64,000 nt of DNA from Anaerolineae bacterium (GCA_030432295.1 JAUIHI010000032.1:1-64000), one strand, 5' to 3'. Shown: positions 7,445 to 16,275, counted from the first letter of the stretch. The notes: generated by a model from the letters alone, not told the origin. A program made the numbers and translations.

Positions 7445-9298
7445 TTATTCTCCCGCGCCGTGCAACTGACCGGTCAGAATCTGAATGACCACAAAGGAGT
7501 CGGCGTAGGGGCTGTTGATGTAGATGGGGTCGCCCTCTGGCAGCCAGCCCGCGGCAAAGCGGCTGGGGACCGGGTTGTTGCCATAGCGTTCCCACAGGGG
7601 AATCTGGGGCAGCAACTCGTTGTAGGCCTGGGCAATCGTGTCGAAAGCTTCAATCTGGGCCGCGGCGTCGCCACCGATCCCGGATTCTTTGGTCAACGCC
7701 CACAGGTCCACATCGCCCACGCTGTCGGTGGAAACGTTCAGATCGAAGGCCATGCCGGGCTTATCGACACTGCCACTTTCTGCCGCTCCAACACCTGTCG
7801 CCGCCGCATTGTGATAGCTAAAATCAAGCTCGTAGGAGAAGGAGGGGTGCGGATTGCCTGTGCCCCAGCCACGGATCGCCATTTGGAAGTTGCCGTCGTT
7901 GATGTCGATGGGGTGCTGCTGGAAGTTGACACCGCGGAAGGCGGTCTTGATGCCAAAGGCGGTCAACTGTTCGGCAGTGTTCTCCGCCGCGGCTGACCAG
8001 TCGGCGTACTCAGCCGGCGCGCTCAGTTCAAATTCCATGCGTGCGCCCGTGTCGTCCAGCCAGACGCCATCGCTGTCCCGGGTGAAGCCCAGGCCAGTCA
8101 GAATTTCTTCGGCCTTGGCTACGTCGTACTCATAGGGATTCAGGGCCGCGGAGACTTCTTCACTCAGCCAGAGCGGTGTCAGGTTGTCGGAGAAGCCACA
8201 CATGCAGACCTGGCGCTTGGCCGATTCGCCCAAGGCGATGTAGCCATTCTCGTCTTTGTTGATGGCGTAGGCCAGGGCCTGGCGGAATTCCTTCATCTCA
8301 AACGGGTGAATGGTGTGATTGAAGTAGAGGGCCGGGCCGCTGTAGATTGGGGCACGGATGATGCGGTAGCCCAGATTGATGTACTCGCGCTCGGTGGCAG
8401 GCGGGAAGCCGTGGGTGGCGTAGTCCACATCGCCAGAGAGGACGAGGGGGGTGACCACTGGTGTCTCGCCGTTGTAGTTGACCAGACGGTCAAACTGTAC
8501 AGTGTCGGCCCAGTAGGAGGTCTCAACTTTGTTCAGAATCATCTGAGATTCGGTGATGCTGGCCGGATCGATCTTGTAGGGGCCAAGCACAACCATATCG
8601 TCCGGGCGGAACTCGTTGAATTCCTGGAGCAGATTCTTCCACTCGTCGTCGTCTTTGGTCTTGCCGTCGGCTACCAGATCAAGCACTCGCTGGGCAAATT
8701 CGCCGTAGACCGACGAGGCGTGGATGGCTTCTTCACGCAGGACGCGGCGGGGTACGGTTGTAGAGGGCTCGGTCAGCACGAAATCGACTGTCATGTCGTC
8801 CACTGCCACTACATCAGCCAGGTATGTCCAAACTGTGCGGCTGAGCAGACGGGCGATGGCGAAGCTGTTGACCACATCGGCGGAGGTGAAGTCACTGCCG
8901 TCGCTCCACTTGGCGCCCTGGATCAGATTCACACGCAGGGTGACATCATCGGCCCACTCCCAGGACTCGCCAGCCACAGGCATCCAACTGCCGTCGGCCC
9001 ACATATACATAAAGAGGGACGGCTCCATAAGCATCTGGTAGATGCCCAGGGTGAAGCCGTTGGTCACGTAGCTGTTAAAGTGACCGGTGGGTGGGGGGGA
9101 ATAAGGATAGGCCGGGTGGAACTCGGCCAGCATAGCTTCGGCGGGTGCTTCTGCCGGAGCTTCTGCAGCAGGAGCTTCCGCCGCTGCCGGGGCTGCCGCT
9201 TCGCCGCTACTGGGGGCGGCTGCGGGTTGGGCTGGTGCGCCGCAAGCGCTGAGCACAAGCGCGGCCACCATCAACAGTGCAAACAACTTACTCTTCAT
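7445..9298 (-). CDS. ABC transporter substrate-binding lipoprotein (SBP family 5)
   Basis: 617 residues. It starts MKSKLFALLMVAALVLSACG, a lipoprotein signal peptide with lipobox LSAC. An Ala/Pro/Glu-rich linker to about residue 60 tethers the solute-binding domain outside the membrane. Features of family-5 oligopeptide/dipeptide-binding proteins include WADDVTLRVNLIQGAKWSDGSDFTSADVVNSF and FRQALAYAINKDE. ATG 9298 was preferred over 9394 because AGGAGG precedes it and the signal peptide then starts cleanly. Last gene of a minus-strand operon with two permeases and two ATPases; ends in a strong terminator. The ligand could be a peptide or an oligosaccharide. Confidence 0.92.
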   Translation of the reverse strand: MKSKLFALLMVAALVLSACGAPAQPAAAPSSGEAAAPAAAEAPAAEAPAEAPAEAMLAEFHPAYPYSPPPTGHFNSYVTNGFTLGIYQMLMEPSLFMYMWADGSWMPVAGESWEWADDVTLRVNLIQGAKWSDGSDFTSADVVNSFAIARLLSRTVWTYLADVVAVDDMTVDFVLTEPSTTVPRRVLREEAIHASSVYGEFAQRVLDLVADGKTKDDDEWKNLLQEFNEFRPDDMVVLGPYKIDPASITESQMILNKVETSYWADTVQFDRLVNYNGETPVVTPLVLSGDVDYATHGFPPATEREYINLGYRIIRAPIYSGPALYFNHTIHPFEMKEFRQALAYAINKDENGYIALGESAKRQVCMCGFSDNLTPLWLSEEVSAALNPYEYDVAKAEEILTGLGFTRDSDGVWLDDTGARMEFELSAPAEYADWSAAAENTAEQLTAFGIKTAFRGVNFQQHPIDINDGNFQMAIRGWGTGNPHPSFSYELDFSYHNAAATGVGAAESGSVDKPGMAFDLNVSTDSVGDVDLWALTKESGIGGDAAAQIEAFDTIAQAYNELLPQIPLWERYGNNPVPSRFAAGWLPEGDPIYINSPYADSFVVIQILTGQLHGAGE

Positions 9299-9349
9299 AC
9301 GGTTCCTCCTGTGGATTGAGAAAGATACTGCCAGACGAACTTGCGGTCG

Positions 9350-9417
9350 TTGGGTATTGGATAGTAGATATTTCGTGATGGCATCAGCACACAAAATATC
9401 TACTATCCAATACCCAA
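9350..9417. repeat. Palindromic repeat, TATTGG/CGAAATA family, copy 2 (24-bp perfect arms)
   Basis: Arms 9350-9373 and 9394-9417 (TTGGGTATTGGATAGTAG...) are perfectly inverted. It sits just before the lipoprotein gene inside the operon and could act as a processing or stability hairpin. Confidence 0.9.
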
Positions 9418-9419
9418 TA

Positions 9420-9608
9420 TCAGTTTTTTCTGCGCCAGCGGACCAGAATCGCTACGACTATCACAAAGAACAGACCAACGCCAAACGTAATCTGTGTGAT
9501 CGCATATTCGGGCGTCTGCTTTTCCAGAAAGAAGAGCAGGATACCCGCGGTGAAGGCCACGTAGAAGCCCAGATGAAAGGCCGCTTTGCCCAGCCAGGGA
9601 TCAATCAT
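9420..9608 (-). CDS. Small two-helix membrane protein of the ABC operon
   Basis: 62 residues from ATG 9608 (MIDPWLGKAAFHLG...), or 73 from a TTG at 9641; neither has a clear RBS. The TTG version would have its first codons made from a palindromic repeat, so ATG is preferred. Two hydrophobic stretches (FYVAFTAGILLFFL and ITFGVGLFFVIVVAIL) and a basic C-terminus RWRRKN give a small inner-membrane protein. Its position between the OppF-type ATPase and the lipoprotein suggests an accessory role for the importer. Family not recognised. Confidence 0.6.
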   Translation of the reverse strand: MIDPWLGKAAFHLGFYVAFTAGILLFFLEKQTPEYAITQITFGVGLFFVIVVAILVRWRRKN

Positions 9609-9618
9609 ACGCCGAGTG

Positions 9619-9705
9619 AAAAAACCGAGTTTTTTGCGCAAGGCAATTCAATTGCCCGCACTCCGATTGTGCCGGTATCGTCGGGTCTCAAAAACTCGGT
9701 TTTTT
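9619..9705. repeat. Palindromic repeat, AAAAACCGAG/CTCGGTTTTT family, copy 1
   Basis: AAAAAACCGAGTTTTTT (9619-9635) is inverted against AAAAACTCGGTTTTTT (9690-9705). It lies just upstream of the small membrane protein gene. A second copy is at 22773-22841. Confidence 0.85.
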
Positions 9706-9726
9706 GCCTTTCTGTCGTGAAGTCGT

Positions 9727-10728
9727 TCATGCGGCCAACAACTCAATCGTTTCGGATTTGCGCACAGGACAGGCCACACTGCCCCCTTCTGGGATGCGTT
9801 CCAGCCGGGGAACGTTGACGTCGCACTCGCCGGGCACAAAGTAGGGGCAGCGGGGATGAAAGGTGCAGCCATTGGGCAGAGCTAGCAGGCTGGGAATCTC
9901 CGCGCTGCGCAGTTCCATATGGCGTTTTTTGTGGGCCAGTTCCGGGTCGGCTTCGGGCACAGCGGCCAGCAGGGCCTGGGTGTAGGGGTGGCGGGGGTCG
10001 GCGATGACCCGGCTGGTCGGCCCCTCTTCCACAATGCGGCCCAGATACATCACTGTAATGCGCCCACCTTCCCAGGAAAAATATTTGGCCAGGGCCAGGT
10101 CGTGGGTGATGAAAAGAAAAGTGACATCAAATTCGGACTTGAGCCGGGAGAGCATATTGAGCAGGCTGACCCGGATGGAGACATCCACCATCGAGACGGC
10201 TTCGTCGGCCACAATAAATTTCGGCTCCACCGTCAAGGCGCGGGCGACCGAGACCCGCTGGCGCTGGCCGCCACTCAGTTGGTGGGGGTATTTGTTGAGA
10301 AAGTCGGAGACCGGAGTCAGGTCCACAATTTCCAATAATTCCGCGGCCCGACGCTCCGCATCCGCGTTGCTGGTCGCTTTCTTGTGGCGCAGCAGAGGGA
10401 CAGTGATCATCTGGCGCACGGTCTGGGTCGGGTTGAGGGAAGCGTAGGGGTCCTGGTGGATGATCTGCACGGCCCGACGATAGGCTGTGTAGTCGCTGCG
10501 GGACATCTGGCGCACATCCTGGCCCCGATAGAGCAGCTTGCCCTGGGACGGTTTGAGCAGGTCCACCACCATTCGACCAGTGGTGCTTTTGCCGCAGCCA
10601 CTTTCGCCCACCAGACAGACGATCTCCCCGTGTTCAATCGCCAGGGAAATGTCATCGACGGCGGTGACCTCTTCTTTGTTCTTGCCGAAAAAACGGCTGA
10701 CATTCTGAAGTTCAATAATCGGAGCCAT
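9727..10728 (-). CDS. Oligopeptide-type ABC transporter ATPase (OppF/DppF-like)
   Basis: 333 residues. Walker A GESGCGKST at about 41, Q-loop IIHQDPYASLNP, signature LSGGQRQR, Walker B FIVADEAVSMVD, and switch His in FITHD. The D-loop region reads DEAVSMVD rather than the usual DEPTSALD. The C-terminal oligopeptide/dipeptide extension carries the CTFHPRCPY ... C Cys cluster. It forms a heterodimer with the OppD-like product of the preceding gene and energises import. Cytoplasmic face of the membrane. Confidence 0.93.
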   Translation of the reverse strand: MAPIIELQNVSRFFGKNKEEVTAVDDISLAIEHGEIVCLVGESGCGKSTTGRMVVDLLKPSQGKLLYRGQDVRQMSRSDYTAYRRAVQIIHQDPYASLNPTQTVRQMITVPLLRHKKATSNADAERRAAELLEIVDLTPVSDFLNKYPHQLSGGQRQRVSVARALTVEPKFIVADEAVSMVDVSIRVSLLNMLSRLKSEFDVTFLFITHDLALAKYFSWEGGRITVMYLGRIVEEGPTSRVIADPRHPYTQALLAAVPEADPELAHKKRHMELRSAEIPSLLALPNGCTFHPRCPYFVPGECDVNVPRLERIPEGGSVACPVRKSETIELLAA

Positions 10729-10763
10729 ACAATTTGCCCGTCTCGTAGCTGGAGTATTCGGAA

Positions 10764-11831
10764 TTATTTCTTGCGCAAACGCAGGCCATTGGCCGCAATG
10801 TCTGCCTCAACCGCGTCTGTATGCCAACAGGCCGCCTCGTGCTTGTCGCCCACTTTGACCAGCCCCGGCTCTTCCTTCTCGCAGCGCTCCGTGGCGTAGG
10901 GGCAGCGGGGATGGAATTTGCAGCCTGTGGGCAGATTGATCAGGTCCGGCGGCGAACCGGGAATGGAGGAAAGGGCCTCGAAGCCGCCGGTGACGGTAGG
11001 CACGGCCCGAATCAGCCCCAGTGTATAGGGGTGGCGGGGTTTGTAAAAGATATTGCGTACCGGGCCGAGTTCCACAATCTGGCCCGCGTACATTGTCGCC
11101 ACCCGGTCGGCCAGCTCCGCGGCAATCGCCAGGTCGTGGGAGATGAAAATCATCGTGAAGTGCTGCTCTTCCTTCAGCTTGCGCAGCAGATCGATGATTG
11201 TGCGTTGGGTCAGAATGTCCAGGGCAGTGGTCGGCTCATCCAGAATCAGAATCTGTGGGTCCAGCAGCAGGGAGATGGCGAGGAGCGTGCGCTGGCGCAT
11301 CCCGCCGCTCAGCTCGTGGGGATAGGAATCGATCACCCGGTCCGGGTCCAACTGGACGAAACGCAGCAGGTCCAGAAAGCGCGCTCTCACCGCCTTGCGG
11401 TCGTTCCAGTTGTGGGCTTTGGCCGTGTCCAGCACCTGATCCCAGATTTTCAGCACGGGATTGAAGGCGTTGAGCGCGGACTGAAAGACCATTGCACAGT
11501 CCCGCCAGCGGAACTCGCGCAGGGGGCCGCTTTTCAGCCCCAGCACATCCACCTCTTCGCCGTTGCGCCGATAGATGATCTCTCCCGGCTCCACGCTGGC
11601 CGTGTCTGCCAGCAGCCGCACAACGCCTAGCCCCAGTGTCGTCTTGCCCGATCCACTCTCGCCGATCAGCGCCAGGCTCTCGCCGGAGTAGAGGTCCAGA
11701 TCGATCCCGCGCACAGCCTGCACATTGCCCTTGCGGGTGTGATAGTTGATGTAGACATTGCGCAGGGTCAGGGGTATCTCTGCCGTGCGTGAGGTGTCGT
11801 GCTTCCAGTTGATCTGTGTGTTGACGGTCAT
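10764..11831 (-). CDS. Oligopeptide-type ABC transporter ATPase (OppD/DppD-like)
   Basis: 355 residues from ATG 11831 (MTVNTQINW...), chosen because the longer frame from 11900 overlaps a palindromic repeat. Walker A GESGSGKTT, signature LSGGMRQR, Walker B LDEPTTALD and switch FISHD are intact. The C-terminal CKFHPRCPYATERC Cys motif is typical of the Dpp/Opp family. Partner of the OppF-like ATPase 36 bp downstream. Confidence 0.93.
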   Translation of the reverse strand: MTVNTQINWKHDTSRTAEIPLTLRNVYINYHTRKGNVQAVRGIDLDLYSGESLALIGESGSGKTTLGLGVVRLLADTASVEPGEIIYRRNGEEVDVLGLKSGPLREFRWRDCAMVFQSALNAFNPVLKIWDQVLDTAKAHNWNDRKAVRARFLDLLRFVQLDPDRVIDSYPHELSGGMRQRTLLAISLLLDPQILILDEPTTALDILTQRTIIDLLRKLKEEQHFTMIFISHDLAIAAELADRVATMYAGQIVELGPVRNIFYKPRHPYTLGLIRAVPTVTGGFEALSSIPGSPPDLINLPTGCKFHPRCPYATERCEKEEPGLVKVGDKHEAACWHTDAVEADIAANGLRLRKK

Positions 11832-11873
11832 TGGGTGTCCAGGCGTTTGGGATGCTCTATTTCTGAAAAATTG

Positions 11874-11944
11874 TTTGTATACACGGATTGAAAGAAACAC
11901 GGATCAGCCGGAAATCTGCGTTCTTTTCGATCCGTGTATACAAA
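11874..11944. repeat. Palindromic repeat, TTTGTATACACGGAT family, copy 1
   Basis: TTTGTATACACGGAT (11874-11888) and ATCCGTGTATACAAA (11930-11944) are perfectly inverted 15-bp arms around about 41 bp. It fills the gap between the OppC and OppD genes. Confidence 0.92.
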
Positions 11945-11951
11945 ATTTCTT

Positions 11952-12848
11952 TTACTCGTTACTGCGCAGCCGGGGATTGAAGACCAGTTCGAGAGAGCGG
12001 GTCATTGTAATCAGGGCCAATTGGAAGAGCGCAATGGCCAGAATCGGGGCCATAATGTACCAGACGCTGTCCTTAAAGAAGATGGCGCCCCGCACCCAGG
12101 CCAGTTGGATCATCACACTCCAGTTGCCACCGGAGATGGGAACCAGCCCCAGGAAGACCAGCCCGGCCTGCTGATAGACTGCGCTCGTCATGCCCAGGGT
12201 GAAGCTGACGATAATATAGGGCATCATATTGGGAACCATCTCCCGGAAGACGATATGCCAGGTGCCCAGGTCCAGGGCGCGGGCCGCCTCGATAAAGTCC
12301 CGCTGTTTCAGGGATAGGGCCTGGGAGCGGATAGCCCGCAAAAGGGCAGGCCAGTTGAGTAGCCCCATCAGAACGCCCAGAAAGGTCAGACTGTTGAGCG
12401 AAACAAAGGCAGCCAGCACCGCCAGCAGGGGAAATTGGGGGATCGTCAAAATAATGTCGGTCAAGGACATTATCAGATTGTCGATCCAGCCGCCCACAAA
12501 CGCGCTGAGCGTGCCAAAGCTGACAGCGATGATTGTGGAGATCAGCGCGGCCAGGAAGGCCACGTAAATCACATCTTTGCCGCCATTGACAATCTGCGAC
12601 CAGATGTCTCGGCCCTGGTGATCCGTGCCCAGAATGTGGCTCGCGGAAGGGGTCTGGTAAATCTGGTCGATCTTCGTTTTTGTGTCCAGGGGAATGACCA
12701 GCGGTCCCAGATAGGAGATAAGGACAATCGCGACCACCGCCAGAAAGCCGATAAAGCCGACCCGGTTGTAGGTGAGCAGGCGCAAACTTGTGCCAATGGA
12801 TCGCAGAATTTTTACCGCTAGATTGGGAGAAGAAATCTGTGTCGTCAA
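11952..12848 (-). CDS. ABC transporter permease (OppC/DppC-like)
   Basis: 298 residues, inner membrane, about six TM helices. The N-terminal cytoplasmic tail precedes TM1 (VGFIGFLAVVAIVLISYLG). HILGTDHQGRDIWSQ is the conserved OppC loop. The EAA coupling loop EAARALDLGTWHIVFREMVPN contacts the ATPase. The start is TTG at 12848, preceded by a purine-rich GGCAGGTG 4 nt away; a later ATG would cut TM1. Forms the channel with the OppB-like permease. Confidence 0.92.
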   Translation of the reverse strand: MTTQISSPNLAVKILRSIGTSLRLLTYNRVGFIGFLAVVAIVLISYLGPLVIPLDTKTKIDQIYQTPSASHILGTDHQGRDIWSQIVNGGKDVIYVAFLAALISTIIAVSFGTLSAFVGGWIDNLIMSLTDIILTIPQFPLLAVLAAFVSLNSLTFLGVLMGLLNWPALLRAIRSQALSLKQRDFIEAARALDLGTWHIVFREMVPNMMPYIIVSFTLGMTSAVYQQAGLVFLGLVPISGGNWSVMIQLAWVRGAIFFKDSVWYIMAPILAIALFQLALITMTRSLELVFNPRLRSNE

Positions 12849-12876
12849 AGTACACCTGCCTGAAAGTGGATTTCAA

Positions 12877-12955
12877 AAACGAAGGCCAAAAAACACAAAG
12901 AAGGGAAGACAAACTTTCTTTGCAGTTCTTTGTGACTTCGTGTCTTGGTGGTTCT
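12877..12955. repeat. Imperfect palindrome, CACAAAG/CTTTGTG family, copy 1
   Basis: ACGAAGGCCAAAAAACACAAAGAA and the later TTCTTTGTGACTTCGTGTCTT are imperfectly complementary. It occupies the gap between OppB and OppC. Related elements lie at 16201, 23938 and 56705. Confidence 0.65.
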
Positions 12956-14039
12956 ACTCCTGCGCGCCCAGTTTGATGCGCGGGTCCAGCCAGCCGTAGA
13001 GGATATCGGCAAAGAAGTTGGCGGTGATCACCGAAAATGTGATGACCAGAAAGATGCCCTGCATCAGCGTATAGTCCCGCTGGCCGATGGCCTGGCCCAG
13101 CATTCGTCCGATGCCCGCATACTCAAAAATTTGCTCTACCAGCAGGGAACCGCCCACCACAAAGCCGATACGAATCGTCAGAATCGTAAACATCGGCAGC
13201 ATCGCATTGCGCCCCACATAGGCAGAGGTAATGCGGGATTCCTTCAGCCCCCGGGCTTTGGCAACGGTCACATAATCCTCGCCCAGCGCGCTGATGGTGT
13301 TGCTCTTCATACTCAGCATCCAAAAGCCCACACTGGTCAGGATGTATGTAGAGACCGGCAGCGCGGCGTGGAAAAAGGCATCTTTGACAAAAGCAAAGTT
13401 CAGCCCCGGCTGCATCCCCGACGAATAGGCGCCGCGCATGGCGGCAATCGGTAGTATCTTCCACTGCACGCCCAGCCAGACCACCAGCAGCAGACCGATG
13501 AGAAAATCGGGCACAGAACTCATCACGGAACTGAAGACGGTCAGCCCGTGATCGAGCAGACTGTCCCGTCGGTAGGCCATCATCACGCCCAGGGTGATAC
13601 CGATCACAAAGCTGATGAGCAGCCCCATCCCCACACTGAAGAGGGTCCAGGGCAAGAAGCGGATGATCACCTCTGTCACGCTTGTCCCCGGCGACAGCAC
13701 GGACATGCCCAGATTGCCTTGCACCAAATTCCTCAGATAGGAGACGTATTGGAGGAGGACAGGCTGGTCCAGGTCTATGGCGAAGAGCGCGGCGGCCTGA
13801 TCCAGCGCTTCGTGATAGGGAATGCCATAGGTGACGACAAGCTGGTTGACGTAAATTTCAATTGGGTTGCCGGGCAGCAGACGGATGAGGAAAAAAATGA
13901 TGGTTGTGACGACGAAGATCGTCAGAATGGTCCGAAGTAGCTTGCGGAAGACATAGGAATCCCAAATCAGGCGTACTATCCCGCGTTCGTCGACACGAGT
14001 AGTCGGTTGGTTGGGAGAAACCCCGGCCGCTGTTGTCAT
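12954..14039 (-). CDS. ABC transporter permease (OppB/DppB-like)
   Basis: 361 residues from ATG 14039 (MTTAAGVSPNQP), with GGAG 8 nt upstream; the longer in-frame start at 14069 is less likely. TM1 is LLRTILTIFVVTTIIFFLI, followed by the family LLPGNPIEIY loop. The EAA loop ALGEDYVTVAKARGLKESRITSAYVGRNAMLP and the ending DILYGWLDPRI are typical. First gene of the minus-strand importer operon (OppB-C-D-F, small protein, lipoprotein). Confidence 0.93.
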   Translation of the reverse strand: MTTAAGVSPNQPTTRVDERGIVRLIWDSYVFRKLLRTILTIFVVTTIIFFLIRLLPGNPIEIYVNQLVVTYGIPYHEALDQAAALFAIDLDQPVLLQYVSYLRNLVQGNLGMSVLSPGTSVTEVIIRFLPWTLFSVGMGLLISFVIGITLGVMMAYRRDSLLDHGLTVFSSVMSSVPDFLIGLLLVVWLGVQWKILPIAAMRGAYSSGMQPGLNFAFVKDAFFHAALPVSTYILTSVGFWMLSMKSNTISALGEDYVTVAKARGLKESRITSAYVGRNAMLPMFTILTIRIGFVVGGSLLVEQIFEYAGIGRMLGQAIGQRDYTLMQGIFLVITFSVITANFFADILYGWLDPRIKLGAQE

Positions 14040-14135
14040 AAACAATTCTCCGGCGGATTGGATGTGCAATTGCGCCTGTCGGCGGATTGGATTCTCTGTA
14101 AACAGATGCCCACTGAGGAAGGGGCTACTTTGCGA

Positions 14136-14195
14136 AATCAGATCGTAGCAGCAGGTGGAAGGCTTTTGACTGCTGGAGAATGGTACGATCTGATT
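14136..14195. repeat. 12-bp inverted repeat in the OppB leader/MocA upstream region
   Basis: AATCAGATCGTA (14136-14147) and TACGATCTGATT (14184-14195) are perfect complements; an inner GCAGCAG/CTGCTG pair extends the hairpin. Possible leader hairpin or operator for the divergent genes. Confidence 0.75.
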
Positions 14196-14234
14196 GTCAA
14201 GCTCTGACTGTCAAGCTGATGTGTTTGCCACGTC

Positions 14235-14240
14235 AGTATA
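14235..14240 (-). promoter_or_regulatory. Possible -10 box of the ABC operon
   Basis: Minus-strand CTGG-TATACT resembles the extended -10 boxes seen elsewhere in the window. It would give a leader of about 190 nt carrying the 14136-14195 inverted repeat. No matching -35 was found. Confidence 0.35.
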
Positions 14241-14313
14241 CCAGTTGACCCAATCGTGTCAAAACCGCGAATACCTGGAATGCCCGGTCGGCGTGGACGC
14301 CCCGCACTTGTGG

Positions 14314-14319
14314 TATACT
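14314..14319 (+). promoter_or_regulatory. Extended -10 box of a leaderless transcript (MocA-like gene)
   Basis: TTGTGG-TATACT is followed after 6 nt by ATG 14326, so transcription would begin at or beside the start codon. No RBS is present. Same layout as at 46865 and 59101. Confidence 0.6.
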
Positions 14320-14325
14320 TGAGGC

Positions 14326-14943
14326 ATGGAAACTTCGCCTTCTTTTGCCCTGGCCGCAGTCATTGCCGCGGCTGGATTCAGCCGTCGGATGGGCCGTTTT
14401 AAGCAGCTATTGCCCTGGGGCAACAGCACTGTGATCCGCACAGTTGTGGACAATTTGCACGAGGCCGGTGCTTCCCCGGTTCTCTGTGTCACCGGCCACC
14501 GGGCGGACGAAGTGGCCGCTGCATTGGAAGGCAGCCCTGCGTTGCCACTGCCCAACCCGCACTACGTGGCCAGCGAAATGCTCACGTCGTACCAGGCAGG
14601 TATCGCTGCCCTCGACAATTCACAATTTTCCGGCTCTCTCTTGGCTTTGGCCGACCAGCCCCACATTCCAGTGGATGTGATCCGGCAGGTCATCGAACAG
14701 GCGCGCAATGCTCCGGATCGGGTTGTGATCCCCAGCCATCAGATGCGTCGGGGCCATCCGATTTACCTGCCCCGCGGCCTGTGGGGCGAGCTGCTGGCTC
14801 TCCCCACGGACGCTTCCCTGCGCGATCTGCTCAACCGGCACAGCGCAGAGATCGTCTATGTGGATGTGGATACCGACGCCATCCGTCGGGATATGGACGA
14901 GTGGGCGGAGTACGAGCGGTTGCGGGGCGAATTTAATGGATAA
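14326..14943 (+). CDS. MocA-like molybdenum cofactor nucleotidyltransferase
   Basis: 205 residues. The N-terminus LAAVIAAAGFSRRMGRFKQL matches the nucleotide-binding signature (LAAGxSxRMGxxK) of the MobA/MocA NTP-transferase fold. LLALADQPHIP holds the conserved Asp for metal binding, and RRGHPIYLPR is a MocA-type substrate motif. It would attach CMP to molybdopterin to make MCD for xanthine dehydrogenase-type enzymes. The XdhC-like genes that follow fit this. No molybdoenzyme gene is in the window. Confidence 0.87.
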   Translation: METSPSFALAAVIAAAGFSRRMGRFKQLLPWGNSTVIRTVVDNLHEAGASPVLCVTGHRADEVAAALEGSPALPLPNPHYVASEMLTSYQAGIAALDNSQFSGSLLALADQPHIPVDVIRQVIEQARNAPDRVVIPSHQMRRGHPIYLPRGLWGELLALPTDASLRDLLNRHSAEIVYVDVDTDAIRRDMDEWAEYERLRGEFNG

Positions 14944-15024
14944 GGAAGCGTAAAACGTAAGATCGCTCGAATGCTCTCACGCTAAACCCAGCACGCTTCT
15001 TCAACCCAATGGGAGAAAAAAATT

Positions 15025-15348
15025 ATGTCTACCATCTACCACCAACTACAAAAACTGGTTGCCGAGGGCGAAAATGTGGCCCTGGCGACAATCGTCTCGG
15101 CCAAAGGCTCGGTGCCCAGAGAGGTGGGGGCGAAAATGATTATCCACCCCCTAGGCCGCCATGTGGGCACAGTGGGCGGCGGCTGCGGTGAGGGCGATGT
15201 GATCCGCACGGCCCTGGATGTGATCCAGGACGGCACACCCCGCACGGTTCACGTGGACCTGACCGAAGACATTTCCATGCAGAGCCTGGGCGTCTGCGGC
15301 GGGGTGATGGATGTGTTTATCGAAAAATGGACGCAAGAAGAAGGATAG
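15025..15348 (+). CDS. XdhC/CoxI-domain protein (short, N-terminal domain only)
   Basis: 107 residues, equivalent to the XdhC_CoxI domain alone. GSVPREVGAKMIIHPLGRHV followed by GTVGGGC-GEGDV is the family signature. RBS GGGAGA precedes ATG 15025. XdhC proteins bind Mo cofactor, help sulfurate it and insert it into xanthine dehydrogenase or CO dehydrogenase. The Rossmann half is missing here and is supplied by the separate gene at 16339, so the two may work as a split pair. Confidence 0.88.
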   Translation: MSTIYHQLQKLVAEGENVALATIVSAKGSVPREVGAKMIIHPLGRHVGTVGGGCGEGDVIRTALDVIQDGTPRTVHVDLTEDISMQSLGVCGGVMDVFIEKWTQEEG

Positions 15349-15350
15349 AA

Positions 15351-15407
15351 GGCAGACCGCAGACGGCAAGAAAGTGGGTACTCGTCGTCGGCGGTCTGCG
15401 GTCTGCT
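15351..15407. repeat. Palindrome GCAGACCGCAGAC/GTCTGCGGTCTGC
   Basis: GCAGACCGCAGACGGC (about 15352-15367) and GGCGGTCTGCGGTCTGC (about 15390-15406) are nearly perfect inverted arms between the convergent XdhC-like and TerC genes, a likely bidirectional terminator or repeat. Confidence 0.8.
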
Positions 15408-15415
15408 ATCAGTTA

Positions 15416-16186
15416 TCAGTCATCGCCGCCCACTGCTGCGGCTGGGGGACGATTTTTCAGCGTCACTGGCTGGTTGCTCTTGCGCAGGCGCAGGTTGATC
15501 AGTTCAACGGCGAAGGAGAAGGCCATCGCGAAGTAGGCATAATTCTTCAGGTGGAGTTCTTCGACCGCGTGGCCCAGCCAACCTTCCAGCACTAGCAAGA
15601 AGCCGATCAGAATCAGAAAAGCCAGAGCCAGGATTTTCATTGTGGGGTGCTTCTCTACAAAGCCACTGATCGGACCCGCAAAGAAGAGCATCACCCCAGC
15701 CGCAATCACTACCGCGGGGACCATCACCCACAGATTCCCGGAGATGCCCACAGCCGTAATCACCGAGTCCAGGGAGAAGACAATATCCACAAGAATAATC
15801 TGGAAGATCACCGACGCAAAAGAGGCGACCACCACAGCCGTGCTGGTGTGCTCTATCGATTCCAGCTTTTCGTGGATTTCAAAGGTGCTCTTGCCGATTA
15901 GAAAGAGACCCCCCACCAGCAAGATCAGGTCCCGGCCGGAGATGCCGTGGCCAGCCAGCGAAAAGAGTGGCTCCGTCAACCGCATAATCCAGGTGATGCT
16001 GAAGAGCAGGATAATGCGGGTGATGACGGCCAGGCTGATGCCGGTGGAACGGGCACGGGCCTGCTGATGCTTGGGCAGTTTGCCGCTCAGAATGGCGATA
16101 AAAATCACATTGTCGATGCCGAGGACGATCTCCAGCATCAGCAATGTGAGCAGAGCAACCAGATTTTCTGCACTTAGAAGTTCCAT
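15416..16186 (-). CDS. TerC-family integral membrane protein
   Basis: 256 residues with about seven to eight TM helices. Two conserved acidic TM motifs are present: EIVLGIDNVIFI in helix 1 and FSLDSVITAVG in the middle. These are the metal-site helices of TerC/Alx/YkoY proteins, which export manganese or other metals. AAGGAAG precedes ATG 16186. It is antisense-placed between the two XdhC-like genes. The metal is an inference. Confidence 0.9.
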   Translation of the reverse strand: MELLSAENLVALLTLLMLEIVLGIDNVIFIAILSGKLPKHQQARARSTGISLAVITRIILLFSITWIMRLTEPLFSLAGHGISGRDLILLVGGLFLIGKSTFEIHEKLESIEHTSTAVVVASFASVIFQIILVDIVFSLDSVITAVGISGNLWVMVPAVVIAAGVMLFFAGPISGFVEKHPTMKILALAFLILIGFLLVLEGWLGHAVEELHLKNYAYFAMAFSFAVELINLRLRKSNQPVTLKNRPPAAAVGGDD

Positions 16187-16200
16187 ATCTGCTTCCTTAA

Positions 16201-16275
16201 TTCTTTGGAAACCGCAAAGCGTTGAAGGCCCAAAGAAGAAAAAAATCTTTGTGGCTTCGTGACTTTGTGGTCAGG
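16201..16275. repeat. Imperfect palindrome, CTTTG-rich family, copy 2
   Basis: AACCGCAAAGCGTTGAAGGCCCAAAGAAG and ATCTTTGTGGCTTCGTGACTTTGTGGT are loosely complementary, placed between the divergent TerC and XdhC-like genes. Related to 12877, 23938 and 56705. Confidence 0.55.
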
